In this document: positions 27,507 through 36,721 of the stretch, piece by piece
Numbering within the stretch: position 1 is the stretch's first letter
Layout: each line of letters starts with the position of its first letter
Source: an uncultured Paracoccaceae bacterium
GTDB lineage: Bacteria > Pseudomonadota > Alphaproteobacteria > Rhodobacterales > Rhodobacteraceae
NCBI GenBank assembly: GCA_947493335.1
Contig: CANLQO010000001.1
Location: 1,922,001 to 1,986,000 of the forward strand
DNA length: 64,000 bases
Direction: 5' to 3'
Notes under the pieces: model-generated
Told to the model about the DNA's origin: nothing
Database searches by the model: none
Seen by the model: only the letters and a program-made list of their open reading frames with translations
Translations under genes and position numbers: made by a program

Positions 27507-27562
27507 CACCTCTCAGCCCAATGAAACCCGATGTCCTTTGGCGCACCGTCTGGTTGGTACGC

Positions 27563-27608
27563 CCAAATTCTTGCAAGAATTTGGAACAAAAATTTTTGCA
27601 AAATTTTT
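27563..27608. repeat. two adjacent AT-rich palindromes after betB
   Basis: A perfect 22-base palindrome occupies 27563-27584 (half-site CCAAATTCTTG). Three bases later a second dyad at 27588-27608 has arms AAAAATTTT and AAAATTTTT around TGC. Both are centred on TTGCAA or TTTGCAAA. They start eight bases after the betB stop on the minus strand, so they could fold into consecutive hairpins, the first followed by a run of T. Confidence 0.75.
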
Positions 27609-27615
27609 CCCCCGC

Positions 27616-29070
27616 TCAAAACGGCGCTTCCACGTCATTCATGGCGACATAGACGCCCTTCATCTCCGAGTAATGCTCAATCGCGAGCTTGGAGTTCTCG
27701 CGCCCAACACCCGACAGTTTCGAGCCGCCAAATGGTGCCTCAACCGGTGCAAGATTGTGTGTATTGATATAGCAGGTCCCGGCCTCAAACCCTGCGGCCA
27801 TGCGATGCGCACGGGTCAGATCGCGCGTAAAGACAGAGGCCGCCAGTCCAAAGGGCGTGTCATTCGCACGCGCCAGCGCCTCCTCCTCTGCCTCAAAATC
27901 AAATACCGACAGAACGGGTCCAAAAATCTCATCGGTGGCGATCGTCATGTCATCGGTGACGTCGGCAAAGACTGTGGGTTCGATAAAGAACCCCGGCCCG
28001 TCAACCAGCTTACCGCCGGTGACCAGCCGCGCGCCCTCGGCCACGCCCTTGTCAATGAAACCCATCACAATCTGCCGCTGCCGGTCGCTGACCATCGGGC
28101 CAAAGTTGGTCGCCGGGTCCTGCGGGTCGCCCATGACCACGCCTTTCAACCGCGCGGTCATCCGCGCAAGGAATGCATCCTTGATGCCCTTTTGCACAAA
28201 GACGCGCGTGCCGTTGGAACAGACCTGCCCGGTGGAATAGAAATTCCCCAGAATCGCGCCCGAGACCGCGTTTTCCAGATCAGCATCGTCAAAGATCACA
28301 ATCGGGCTCTTGCCGCCCAACTCCATCGTCACATGGCGAACGCCCGCGGCCGCGGCGGCATAAACCTTTTGCCCCGTCGGCACCGACCCAGTGAGGGATA
28401 CTTTAGCCACACGCGCATCATTGATCAGCGCCGCCCCCACCGCACCCATGCCCTGCACGACGTTGTAAGTGCCTGCCGGTGCGCCGGCCTCGTGCAGGAT
28501 TTCCGCGACTTTCAGGGCACAAAGTGGCGTCGTTTCAGACGGTTTGAACACCATCGCATTGCCGCAGGCCAGCGCCGGTGCGCCCTTCCAACTGGCGATC
28601 TGCGTAGGATAGTTCCACGCCCCAATACCGACGCACACGCCCAAAGGCTCCCGCCGGGTATAGACAAAGTCACCGCCCGCCAGCGGGATGTGCTCACCGG
28701 TCAGGCTGCCTGCCAGACCTCCGAAATATTCAAAACTGTCGGCGCCAGAGGTGGCATCTGCGACGGAGGTTTCCTGATAGGGCTTGCCAGTGTCATAGGT
28801 TTCCAGCACCGACAGATCGTGGTTGCGTTCGCGCATGATGTCTGCGGCCCGGCGCAGCACCCGGCCCCGTTCGGTTCCGGTCCACGACGCCCATTCCTTT
28901 TGCGCTTTTTGGGCAGCGGAAAGCGCTTGATCGATAATCGCAGGAGTGGCGGCGTGCACCTTGGCCACCACCTCTCCGGTAAAGGGATAGATCACCTCGA
29001 TCACGTCGCCTTTGGTATCTTCGACGTATTGACCATCGATAAAATGGCTGGCTTTGGGTTGTATTTGCAT
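27616..29070 (-). CDS. betB: betaine aldehyde dehydrogenase
   Basis: A 484-residue NAD(P)-dependent aldehyde dehydrogenase that makes glycine betaine. Hallmarks are [20 protein letters not shown], the cofactor loop [11 protein letters not shown], the catalytic Glu in [10 protein letters not shown] and the nucleophile Cys284 in [15 protein letters not shown] at 29070 is chosen because GGAGG lies about 10-15 bases upstream; a start at 29106 would add 12 residues. It follows betC by 45 bases, an interval that holds a 34-base interspersed repeat. Confidence 0.95.
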   Translation of the reverse strand: MQIQPKASHFIDGQYVEDTKGDVIEVIYPFTGEVVAKVHAATPAIIDQALSAAQKAQKEWASWTGTERGRVLRRAADIMRERNHDLSVLETYDTGKPYQETSVADATSGADSFEYFGGLAGSLTGEHIPLAGGDFVYTRREPLGVCVGIGAWNYPTQIASWKGAPALACGNAMVFKPSETTPLCALKVAEILHEAGAPAGTYNVVQGMGAVGAALINDARVAKVSLTGSVPTGQKVYAAAAAGVRHVTMELGGKSPIVIFDDADLENAVSGAILGNFYSTGQVCSNGTRVFVQKGIKDAFLARMTARLKGVVMGDPQDPATNFGPMVSDRQRQIVMGFIDKGVAEGARLVTGGKLVDGPGFFIEPTVFADVTDDMTIATDEIFGPVLSVFDFEAEEEALARANDTPFGLAASVFTRDLTRAHRMAAGFEAGTCYINTHNLAPVEAPFGGSKLSGVGRENSKLAIEHYSEMKGVYVAMNDVEAPF

Positions 29071-29079
29071 CTGACAGGA

Positions 29080-29113
29080 GCCTCCGGCGGGCATATTTTC
29101 ATTCAAAAGAAAG
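29080..29113 (+). repeat. interspersed repeat, copy 1 (betC-betB gap)
   Basis: A 34-base element beginning GCCTCCGGCGGGCATATTTT and ending AAGAAAG. It matches the element at 55774-55807 (opposite strand) at 31 of 34 positions. I recall related GCCTCCGGCGGG...TATTT elements as frequent in roseobacter intergenic DNA. Here the complement supplies GGAGG just before betB. Confidence 0.7.
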
Positions 29114-29115
29114 GG

Positions 29116-30624
29116 TCATTCGCCCCTTGGAAATCGCTGGTTTTCCTCCAGCACATTCAGGTCCATGTGGTTGCGCATGTAACGTTCGGACGCCTTTTGC
29201 AGTGGCTGGTAGTCCCATGGGAAATAGCTGCCGTTGCGCAGCGCCTCATAGACCACCCAACGCCCGGCTTGAGAGTGGCGAACGTCGGCGTCAAAGCGGG
29301 CAAGATCCCAGCGTTTCTCTGCCTTGGCGCGGAGTTGTGTGACAGTGCCTTGCTGGGCCGGTACCTCGGCCAGGTTCACAAGCTCATGCGGGTCGGCATC
29401 CAGGTCGAACAGCTGGTCGGGATCGAGGCTGCACATGTTGAACTTCCACTTGCCATAGCGCAGTGAGACCAGCGGCGCATATGACCCCTCGGCCGCGTAT
29501 TCCATTGCCACCGGCGTGTCGCGGCTGCCGCCCTGCCCTAGTGGCACAATGGATTCGCCATCAGTCCAGGGTGCGACCTCGGACATATCCACACCTGCAA
29601 GATCGCATAAGGTCGGGCAGACATCGATATTGCTGACCGGCGTGGTCACAAGGCCCGGTGTCATCTCGCGGTCCGCGATCATCAAGGGCACCCGGGAAGA
29701 ACCCTCATAAAAGGACATTTTGAACCACAGCCCCCGGTCGCCCAGCATGTCGCCATGGTCGCTGACAAAAAGGACGGTAGCGTCTTGCCGGGTCTCCTCG
29801 AGCGTTTGCAGAATTTCGCCAACCTTGTCGTCAAGGTAAGAGATATTGGCGAAATAGGCGCGGCGGGCGCGTTTGATCTGATCCTCAGTGATGTCGAAAT
29901 TCTCATGATCGTTCGCATCGAGGATCCGCTTGGAATGCGCGTCCTGCTGGTCATAGGTGATCGGCGCGACATCTGGCAGCAGGTGATCGCAATCTTCGTA
30001 GAGATCCCAGTACTTTTTGCGTGCCACGTAGGGATCATGGGGATGGGTAAAGCTGACCGTCAGACACCAGGGCCGGGCGTCATGGCCGCGTGACAGATCG
30101 TAAAGCTTGGCGCGTGCGTGATACGCCACCTCATCATCATATTCCATCTGGTTGGTGATCTCGGCCACGCCTGCGCCGGTCACTGACCCCATGTTGTGGT
30201 ACCACCAGTCAATCCGCTCACCGGGTTTGCGGTAATCCGGCGTCCAGCCGAAATCGGGCGGATAGATATCGGTTGTCAGGCGTTCTTCGAACCCGTGCAA
30301 CTGATCAGGACCGACAAAGTGCATCTTGCCCGACAGACAGGTCTGATAGCCCGCGCGGCGCAAATGGTGCGCATAGGTCGGGATGCTTGAGGCAAATTCA
30401 GCCGCGTTGTCGTAGACGCCGGTGCGCGATGGCAATTGCCCTGACATGAACGACGCCCGCCCCGGTGCGCAAAGAGGCGAAGCGGTATAGGCGTTCTGAA
30501 ATCGGGTCGACCGCGCAGCCAACGCCTTGAGGTTTGGGGCATGCAGCCAATCGGCCGGGCCGTCGGGGAAAAGCGTGCCGTTCAACTGATCGACCATGAT
30601 GATCAGGATGTTGCGCCGTGTCAT
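29116..30624 (-). CDS. betC: choline sulfatase
   Basis: A 502-residue type I sulfatase that hydrolyses choline-O-sulfate to choline and sulfate. The sulfatase signature CAPGRASFMSG begins at Cys52, the residue converted to formylglycine; metal-binding NILIIMVDQL lies at the N-terminus and VSDHGDMLGDRGLW in the middle. The C-terminal region after residue 440 (AGRWVVYEALRNGSYFPWDYQP) is typical of choline sulfatases and helps form the oligomer. No signal peptide, so it acts in the cytoplasm. Its ATG overlaps the betI stop (ATGA). Confidence 0.95.
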   Translation of the reverse strand: MTRRNILIIMVDQLNGTLFPDGPADWLHAPNLKALAARSTRFQNAYTASPLCAPGRASFMSGQLPSRTGVYDNAAEFASSIPTYAHHLRRAGYQTCLSGKMHFVGPDQLHGFEERLTTDIYPPDFGWTPDYRKPGERIDWWYHNMGSVTGAGVAEITNQMEYDDEVAYHARAKLYDLSRGHDARPWCLTVSFTHPHDPYVARKKYWDLYEDCDHLLPDVAPITYDQQDAHSKRILDANDHENFDITEDQIKRARRAYFANISYLDDKVGEILQTLEETRQDATVLFVSDHGDMLGDRGLWFKMSFYEGSSRVPLMIADREMTPGLVTTPVSNIDVCPTLCDLAGVDMSEVAPWTDGESIVPLGQGGSRDTPVAMEYAAEGSYAPLVSLRYGKWKFNMCSLDPDQLFDLDADPHELVNLAEVPAQQGTVTQLRAKAEKRWDLARFDADVRHSQAGRWVVYEALRNGSYFPWDYQPLQKASERYMRNHMDLNVLEENQRFPRGE

Positions 30625-31196
30625 TGCCCAATCTCCTTGTCCAGGGCCGCGATCACCTGTGCGCTGGCCTCGGCCCCGTCAACCGCGTCGCGCGACAGGG
30701 CCTGTCGCAGGTAAATCCCGTCGATCAGTGCCGCCATGCGCGCCGCGACGGCCCCGGCCCGCGCACCGATCAATGGGCGCAATCCGTGTTGCAGATTGCT
30801 GTGAAGCCGCTTCTGATAGACGGTCAGCAAGCGGTGCGCCTCGTCGGATGTGCGCGCCATGACATAGAAATTCAGCCAGGCCGCGATCACATCTGCGCGA
30901 AAGTTGGTGTTTGAAAATCCGGCGCGGATAATCGCCTCGACCCGGCTGCGAGGGCCATCGGCCATCACCAGCGCGCCGCGGACCTCTGCGCCATAGACGG
31001 TCAACGTGTGGCGCATGGCGGCCAGAAAGATCTGATCCTTGCCGCCGAAATAATGGTGCGCCAAGGCCGATGACATCCCCGCCCGCTTTGCAATCCTGCT
31101 GACGCTCACGTCCAAAGACCCCGCATCGCCAACCTCGGCAATCGTGGCTTTTACAAGTGCGGCGCGGCGTATAGGCTCCATCCCAAGCTTGGGCAT
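30621..31196 (-). CDS. betI: TetR-family repressor BetI
   Basis: A 191-residue TetR regulator. The opening MPKLGMEPIRRAALVKATIAE is very close to E. coli BetI, followed by the helix-turn-helix VSRIAKRAGMSSALAHHYFGG and the ligand-domain signature AALIDGIYLRQAL. BetI represses the bet genes until choline is present. ATG at 31196 matches the BetI N-terminus; the preceding GTG would add one residue. Coupled to betC by a four-base overlap and divergent from choX across the operator at 31237-31256. Confidence 0.94.
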   Translation of the reverse strand: MPKLGMEPIRRAALVKATIAEVGDAGSLDVSVSRIAKRAGMSSALAHHYFGGKDQIFLAAMRHTLTVYGAEVRGALVMADGPRSRVEAIIRAGFSNTNFRADVIAAWLNFYVMARTSDEAHRLLTVYQKRLHSNLQHGLRPLIGARAGAVAARMAALIDGIYLRQALSRDAVDGAEASAQVIAALDKEIGQ

Positions 31197-31236
31197 CACG
31201 TCATCTTTCTTGTTGCCTCAGCACGCTATTTGGTTT

Positions 31237-31256
31237 TTGATTGACTCGTCAATCAA
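31237..31256. promoter_or_regulatory. probable BetI operator between betI and choX
   Basis: A perfect inverted repeat TTGATTGA-CTCG-TCAATCAA lies in the 88-base divergent promoter region. It resembles BetI targets known to me from proteobacteria, which are built on TTGATTGA-like half-sites, and is placed to control both bet and cho transcripts. Confidence 0.75.
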
Positions 31257-31284
31257 TAAAAACCGCCAACCTGGGAGATATCGA

Positions 31285-32214
31285 ATGAAACTCAAGAACA
31301 CCCTATCGGTGCTGGCCATCTGTGCCGCCGCCCCTGCTTTCGCCGAATGTGACAGCGTCACTTTCTCGGACGTGGGCTGGACCGACATTACCGCGACAAC
31401 CGCCGCCACCACGGTTGTGTTGGAAGCACTTGGCTACGAGACAGAAATCAAGGTCCTGTCCGTGCCAGTGACCTACATCAGCCTTGCCGAAGGTGACGTC
31501 GACGTTTTCCTTGGCAACTGGATGCCCACGATGGAGGCCGACATTGCCCCTTACCGAGAAGCGGGCACCGTCGACACTGTACGCGCCAACCTTGAAGGCG
31601 CGAAATACACGCTGGCCGTCAACAAGGCCGCCGCCGATATGGGATTGGGCAACTTTGCAGACATCGCCGCAAAGGCCGATGCGCTGGACGCCAAGATCTA
31701 CGGGATTGAGCCCGGCAACGACGGCAACCGCCTGATCATGGACATGATCGCCGACAACGCCTTTGGCCTCGGCGACGCTGGCTTTGAGGTCGTGGAAAGC
31801 TCCGAGCAGGGCATGCTGGCGCAGGTTGACCGCGCCTCTGGCCGGGACGAACCAATTGTCTTCCTTGGCTGGGAACCGCACCCAATGAACGCCAACTTCG
31901 AGATGTCCTATCTTGAAGGCGGTGACGACTGGTTCGGTCCGAACCTCGGCGGGGCAACCGTCTTTACCAACACTACCGCAGGCTTTGTCGACAGCTGCCC
32001 CAACGTGGGCAAAATGCTGATGAACCTCGAATTCTCGCTCGCGATGGAGAATGAGATCATGGGTGCGATCCTGAACGACGGGGCTGACCCTGCGGATGCA
32101 GCTACCGCATGGCTGTCTGACAACCCTGATGCATTCATGGGCTGGCTTGACGGTGTGACCACCAAAGACGGCGGTGACGCCGTTGCAGCGGTCAAAGCCA
32201 AACTGGCAATGTAA
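31285..32214 (+). CDS. choX: choline-binding periplasmic protein ChoX
   Basis: A 309-residue ABC-type substrate-binding protein. A signal peptide ends at AFA-E (residue 20/21). The aromatic box that cages the quaternary ammonium is present: Trp32, Trp79, Tyr108 and Trp196, which line up in spacing with Trp43, Trp90, Tyr119 and Trp205 as I recall them for Sinorhizobium meliloti ChoX. Choline is therefore the likely ligand. ATG at 31285 follows GGGAGA. A terminator-like hairpin separates it from choW, which would favour excess binding protein over permease. Confidence 0.95.
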   Translation: MKLKNTLSVLAICAAAPAFAECDSVTFSDVGWTDITATTAATTVVLEALGYETEIKVLSVPVTYISLAEGDVDVFLGNWMPTMEADIAPYREAGTVDTVRANLEGAKYTLAVNKAAADMGLGNFADIAAKADALDAKIYGIEPGNDGNRLIMDMIADNAFGLGDAGFEVVESSEQGMLAQVDRASGRDEPIVFLGWEPHPMNANFEMSYLEGGDDWFGPNLGGATVFTNTTAGFVDSCPNVGKMLMNLEFSLAMENEIMGAILNDGADPADAATAWLSDNPDAFMGWLDGVTTKDGGDAVAAVKAKLAM

Positions 32215-32220
32215 TCAAAT

Positions 32221-32252
32221 GGGGCGGTCCTGACGGGGCCGCCCCTTTTTCT
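32221..32252 (+). terminator. intercistronic terminator/attenuator between choX and choW
   Basis: GGGGCGGTCC pairs with GGGCCGCCCC around a short loop and is followed directly by TTTTTCTT. It is a canonical Rho-independent form, yet choW begins 14 bases later, so read-through must be partial. Confidence 0.8.
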
Positions 32253-32265
32253 TAAAGAGGGTCCG

Positions 32266-33096
32266 ATGGACTGGCTAACCGACAATAAAATCCCCATCGG
32301 CAAATGGGCCAAATCCGTCTTTGACTGGCTCAACACCAATTTCGCCTTCTTCTTTGATGCGCTTTCCGATGCGATGGAGGCGCTGATTGACGGCATCCTC
32401 TGGGTGCTGGAAACGCCGCATCCCTTTGTCATCATCGCCGCCTTTGCCGCTGTCACCTTTGCCGTGCAGCGCACGTGGAAGACGCCGCTTCTGGTGATCC
32501 TCGGCTTTCTCTTCATTCTCAATCAGGACTACTGGGAAGAGACGATGCAATCGCTCACCCTTGTCCTGTCCGCATGTGTGGTTTGCATGGGCGTTGGCGT
32601 GCCCATTGGCATTGCAGCGGCGCACCGGCCAAAACTGTATCGTGCCATGGTGCCCGTGCTGGACCTGATGCAAACCCTGCCCACCTTCGTTTACCTGATC
32701 CCGGCCATCGTCTTCTTTGGCATCGGCATGGTGCCCGGCCTGATTGCGACAGTCATCTTTGTGCTACCAGCCCCCATCCGCCTGACCTACCTCGGCGTCT
32801 CATCCACACCCACCGCCCTGATCGAGGCGGCGCAGGCCTTTGGTGCCACCAAACGCCAGCTCTTGTGGAAGGTCGAACTGCCCTCGGCCCTGCCGCAGAT
32901 CATGGCAGGCCTGAACCAGACGATCATGCTTTCACTTTCCATGGTCGTAATCGCGGCCCTTGTCGGTGCCTCTGGCCTTGGCGTGCCGGTCATTCGGGCG
33001 CTGAACACCGTGAACACGGCCTTGGGTTTCGAGTCCGGCTTTGTCATCGTCGTTGTCGCCATCATGCTCGACCGGATGCTGAGGGTCTCGAAATGA
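32266..33096 (+). CDS. choW: choline ABC transporter permease ChoW
   Basis: A 276-residue inner-membrane permease of the ProW/OpuAB type. Five to six membrane segments follow an amphipathic N-terminus. The ATPase-contacting EAA loop is visible as ALIEAAQAFGATKRQLLWKVELPSALPQIMAGL, split here for reading, near residues 184-215. ATG at 32266 follows AAAGAGGGT. The stop overlaps the start of choV in ATGA, a common arrangement for permease and ATPase subunits that assemble together. Confidence 0.94.
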   Translation: MDWLTDNKIPIGKWAKSVFDWLNTNFAFFFDALSDAMEALIDGILWVLETPHPFVIIAAFAAVTFAVQRTWKTPLLVILGFLFILNQDYWEETMQSLTLVLSACVVCMGVGVPIGIAAAHRPKLYRAMVPVLDLMQTLPTFVYLIPAIVFFGIGMVPGLIATVIFVLPAPIRLTYLGVSSTPTALIEAAQAFGATKRQLLWKVELPSALPQIMAGLNQTIMLSLSMVVIAALVGASGLGVPVIRALNTVNTALGFESGFVIVVVAIMLDRMLRVSK

Positions 33097-34103
33097 GCGC
33101 TGTTGAATTTGATAACGTCTCCATCGTCTTTGGGGATAAGCCAGAGACCGCCCTGCCCCTGATGGACGAGGGTCAGGAACGCCCCGAAGTCCAGCAGGCC
33201 TGCGGTCAGATCCTTGGCGTGCACAATTGCTCGCTCACCGTGGAAGAGGGTGAGATCCTCGTGCTCATGGGTCTTTCCGGCTCTGGCAAATCCACGCTCT
33301 TGCGCGCGGTCAACGGACTGAACCCGGTGATCCGGGGCGACGTTCGGATCAAGACCCCCGGCGGCATGACCTCGGTGACCCAAGCCAAAGGCGCGACCTT
33401 GCGCAACTTGCGCCTCTCCGACGTGGCGATGGTGTTCCAGCAATTCGGCCTGCTGCCCTGGCGCACCGTGCGCGACAATGTCGGGCTGGGCCTCGAACTG
33501 GGGGGCATGTCCAAATCTGACCGCCACAAGCGGGTTGATGAGGAACTGGCACTCGTGGGCCTCGCCGACCGCGCCGATGCGCTGGTGGGCGAGCTTTCGG
33601 GCGGCATGCAACAACGCGTGGGCCTTGCGCGCGCCTTTGCGACCGATGCCCCCATCCTTCTGATGGATGAACCTTTCTCGGCGCTCGATCCCCTGATCCG
33701 CACGCGCTTGCAAGATGAACTGCTGGAAATGCAGGCCCAGCGCGGCCGCACCATCATCTTTGTCAGTCATGACCTGGATGAGGCCTTCAAGATCGGCAAC
33801 CGTATCGCCATTATGGAGGGCGGGCGCATCGTGCAATGCGGCACGCCGCGCGAGATCTTCACAAATCCCGTCAATGAATACGTGGCCGACTTTGTGACAC
33901 ACATGAACCCCTTGGGCGTACTGACAGCGCGGGATGTGATGGTGCCGCTTGGCCTCAATGCCACCGGCCAGCAAATCGACGCTGAAACCCCGGTCAAAGA
34001 GATCATTGCGCAAATCACCGATGACCCGCTCTTTGTGACTGAAGAAGGGGCACCTATTGGGCAAATCAATCAGGCGTCTTTGCTCAAACGGCTGGCGGGC
34101 TAG
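33093..34103 (+). CDS. choV: choline ABC transporter ATPase ChoV
   Basis: A 336-residue ABC ATPase. Walker A is GLSGSGKST (about residues 60-68), the signature motif LSGGMQQRVGLARA and Walker B ILLMDEPFSALDP follow, then the switch histidine in IFVSHDLDEA. The C-terminal 60 residues form a short regulatory extension with VPLGLNATGQQIDAETP, shorter than the paired CBS domains of ProV. ATG at 33093 overlaps the choW stop. Its stop shares CTAG with the convergent DMT gene. Confidence 0.94.
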   Translation: MSAVEFDNVSIVFGDKPETALPLMDEGQERPEVQQACGQILGVHNCSLTVEEGEILVLMGLSGSGKSTLLRAVNGLNPVIRGDVRIKTPGGMTSVTQAKGATLRNLRLSDVAMVFQQFGLLPWRTVRDNVGLGLELGGMSKSDRHKRVDEELALVGLADRADALVGELSGGMQQRVGLARAFATDAPILLMDEPFSALDPLIRTRLQDELLEMQAQRGRTIIFVSHDLDEAFKIGNRIAIMEGGRIVQCGTPREIFTNPVNEYVADFVTHMNPLGVLTARDVMVPLGLNATGQQIDAETPVKEIIAQITDDPLFVTEEGAPIGQINQASLLKRLAG

Positions 34104-35005
34104 CCGGTCTCGGCGCCATTTGTGGTGGCAGCCGTCGCTGCCGCCGCTTTCGCCCGTGCCTCGCGCCATGTGATAAAACTCACGGCTGCCATGATCAGCG
34201 CGCCGCCAAAAATGACCCAACCATCCACCGCTTCGCCAAAGGCGAACCAGCCCAACAGGACAGCCCAGACCAACTGCAGGAAGGTCACCGGCTGTGTCAC
34301 GGTCAGCGGGGCGGCAGCAAAGGCAAGCGTCATCGTGTAATGACCGGCTGTCGCAAAGCAGGCGACCAGAAACAGCCAGCCCAGATCAACCAACGTCACC
34401 GGCACCCAGACCGCCCATGCAAAGGGTGCAAGGCCGATTGTGACGGTGATTGACAACATGCCCACCACCACGGCGGCATTGACCTCACCCGATAGCTGCT
34501 TGGCCGTCAGATAGCCGACCGCAAACAGAATGGCCGTGCCCAGCATCGCGATATGGCCCAATTCAACCTCGCGCAATCCCGGGCGCAGGATGATCACGGC
34601 CCCCAGAAGCGCGACACAGACCGCCGCCAAGCGGCGTGGCGGCAGGGCCTCGCCCAGAAACAATGCAGCCCCCAACGACACGTAAACCGGCGACAGATAG
34701 TTCATTGCCGTCACCTCTGCCAAAGGAATGCGGGCCATGGCAAAGAACCACAGGATCACGGCCAGCGTGTGGGCCACGCCCCTTCCGACGAACAGTTTGA
34801 CCTGCCGGGAAGTCAAATGCGCCGCCAAAATCGGCCGGATCATCGGGATCAGGAACACCAGCCCCAGCACGTAACGCAGAAACGCCGCCTGTGCCGCCGG
34901 GACGGCATCGCCCAGATGTTTCACAATCGCCGTGACGCAAACGAACATGATGCCCGTCAGGGCCATCCAAAGGATACCAGCAAGGGGGCGTTGCGGGGGG
35001 CTCAT
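34100..35005 (-). CDS. DMT-family (EamA) transporter
   Basis: A 301-residue membrane protein with ten hydrophobic segments arranged as two EamA repeats (about residues 8-140 and 155-285). VTAMNYLSPVYVSLGAALFLGE at the end of the first repeat and LVWAVLLGWFAFGEAVDGWVI in the second are typical. Family members export amino acids, metabolites or drugs; substrate not inferable. Single gene, tail to tail with choV with a four-base CTAG overlap and no room for a terminator. Confidence 0.9.
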   Translation of the reverse strand: MSPPQRPLAGILWMALTGIMFVCVTAIVKHLGDAVPAAQAAFLRYVLGLVFLIPMIRPILAAHLTSRQVKLFVGRGVAHTLAVILWFFAMARIPLAEVTAMNYLSPVYVSLGAALFLGEALPPRRLAAVCVALLGAVIILRPGLREVELGHIAMLGTAILFAVGYLTAKQLSGEVNAAVVVGMLSITVTIGLAPFAWAVWVPVTLVDLGWLFLVACFATAGHYTMTLAFAAAPLTVTQPVTFLQLVWAVLLGWFAFGEAVDGWVIFGGALIMAAVSFITWREARAKAAAATAATTNGAETG

Positions 35006-35122
35006 GGCTGCACCTTCTGCCCCGCGATGCGCAAGGGCAAGCCCCCATCTTCCGATGACAAATGCCCTGAGGCGCGGGCCGCCAACTGGCGGCGCAGGGC
35101 CACGGCTCCCGGCCTGCGTGGA

Positions 35123-35872
35123 TTAGCCGTTGGCGAAGGCTTCCATCACCTCGTCAGAGGCTTCAAAGTTCGTCGTCACCGTCTGCACGTCGTCGTCCTC
35201 TTCGAGCGTATCAACCAGCTTCATCAGCTTGGTCAGCCCTTCCAGGTCCAACTCGGTCGAGATGTTCGGCTTCCAGATCAGTTTGGTGCTTTCGCTTTCG
35301 CCCAGCTCCGCCTCGAGCGCGTTTGATACCTCATTGAGGTCGGTATCCGCGCAAATGATGACATGCGCGCCCTCGTCAGACTGCACATCTTCGGCGCCTG
35401 CCTCGATGGCGGCCATCATGACCGTGTCCTCGTCACCCACATCTGCCGGATAGATGATCTGGCCCTTGCGGTCGAACATAAAGCCGACTGACCCGGTCTC
35501 ACCCAGATTGCCGCCGTTCTTGGAAAAGGTGGACCGTACGGTCGATGCCGTGCGGTTCCGGTTGTCCGTCATCGCCTCGACGATCACTGCGACGCCGTTG
35601 GGGCCGTACCCCTCATAGCGGATCTCGTCATAATTTTCGGCGTCGCCGCCCACGGCCTTGTTGATCGCCCGTTCGATCACATCCTTGGGAACCGACACGG
35701 ACTTCGCCTCTTTTACGGCAAGCCGTAAACGCGGGTTCTTGTCAGGATCGGGGTCGCCCATCTTGGCCGCCACGGTGATCTCTTTCGACATCTTGGAAAA
35801 CACCTTGGCGCGCAGCTTGTCCTGACGCCCCTTGCGGTGCTGAATGTTTGCCCATTTGGAGTGGCCAGCCAT
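35123..35872 (-). CDS. yebC: YebC/TACO1-family translation or transcription factor
   Basis: A 249-residue protein of the YebC/PmpR family. The signature [20 protein letters not shown] opens the protein, with the central [34 protein letters not shown] and the acidic domain [23 protein letters not shown]. Members act in translation of proline-rich stretches or as transcription regulators, depending on the branch. The gene is single, minus strand, and divergent from scoA. Confidence 0.95.
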   Translation of the reverse strand: MAGHSKWANIQHRKGRQDKLRAKVFSKMSKEITVAAKMGDPDPDKNPRLRLAVKEAKSVSVPKDVIERAINKAVGGDAENYDEIRYEGYGPNGVAVIVEAMTDNRNRTASTVRSTFSKNGGNLGETGSVGFMFDRKGQIIYPADVGDEDTVMMAAIEAGAEDVQSDEGAHVIICADTDLNEVSNALEAELGESESTKLIWKPNISTELDLEGLTKLMKLVDTLEEDDDVQTVTTNFEASDEVMEAFANG

Positions 35873-36016
35873 GTGCGAAATCCTTATCTCAGCTTTCGGC
35901 CCTCATACGCCAAATCCGGCCAAACGTTCAAGACACGGCCGTGGTCTTGTCTGATCGGATTGACTCTCCCTGCGTCACCCCTCAATTTCCGCCTCAATCC
36001 ACCAGGGGACTTCATT

Positions 36017-36721
36017 ATGAACAAAATCTATCCATCTGCTGAAGCGGCACTTGATGGCCTGCTGCGCGATGACCTGCTGATTGCGGCGGGCGGCTTTGGG
36101 CTTTGCGGCATTCCGGAACTTCTGATCGACGCAATCGTCGCCAGCGGCGTCAAAAACCTCACGATTGCGTCAAACAATTGTGGCGTCGACGGCTTTGGCC
36201 TCGGCAAACTGCTCGACACCCGGCAGATCAAAAAGATGATGTCCTCCTATGTCGGCGAAAACGACGAATTCATGCGCCAGTACTTGTCAGGAGAATTGGA
36301 GATTGAATTCAACCCGCAAGGCACACTGGCCGAACGCATGCGCGCTGGCGGCTGTGGCATCCCCGGCTTTTATACCAAGACCGGCGTTGGCACCGTGATC
36401 GCCGAAGGCAAAGAGGTCAAAAGCTGGAACGGGCAGGACTATATACTGGAAGAAGGCATTTTTGCCGACCTGTCTATCGTCAAGGCGTGGAAGGCCGACG
36501 ACACCGGCAATCTGATCTTCCGCAAGACCGCCCGCAACTTCAACCCGCCTGCTGCCATGTGCGGCAAGGTCTGCGTGGCCGAGGTCGAGGAAATCGTGCC
36601 GCGCGGCTCGCTCGACCCCGACCTGATCCACCTGCCCGGCATCTATGTGCATCGCCTGATCCAGGGCGCCCACGAGAAACGGATCGAACAACGCACGACA
36701 CGCAAGCGGGAGGACGCATAA
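36017..36721 (+). CDS. scoA: CoA-transferase subunit A (3-oxoacid type)
   Basis: A 234-residue alpha subunit of a succinyl-CoA:3-ketoacid-type CoA-transferase. The CoA-binding glycine loop [18 protein letters not shown] near residue 25 and [19 protein letters not shown], then [17 protein letters not shown], are characteristic. With ScoB it activates acetoacetate or related acids with succinyl-CoA as donor. ATG at 36017 follows AGGGGAC; the frame is open from 35837 without a supporting site. The stop overlaps the scoB start by one base (TAATG). Confidence 0.94.
   Translation: MNKIYPSAEAALDGLLRDDLLIAAGGFGLCGIPELLIDAIVASGVKNLTIASNNCGVDGFGLGKLLDTRQIKKMMSSYVGENDEFMRQYLSGELEIEFNPQGTLAERMRAGGCGIPGFYTKTGVGTVIAEGKEVKSWNGQDYILEEGIFADLSIVKAWKADDTGNLIFRKTARNFNPPAAMCGKVCVAEVEEIVPRGSLDPDLIHLPGIYVHRLIQGAHEKRIEQRTTRKREDA

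Noticed and set aside
27469-29466. 665-codon open frame on the plus strand opposite betB and betC
   Set aside because: It is the antisense frame of two well-supported enzymes. It lacks a ribosome binding site and has the His/Arg-rich composition typical of shadow frames in GC-rich coding DNA.
32475-33092. 200-codon N-terminal extension of the choV frame
   Set aside because: It lies wholly within choW in another frame. ChoV family likeness starts at 33093, where an ATGA overlap gives a natural start.
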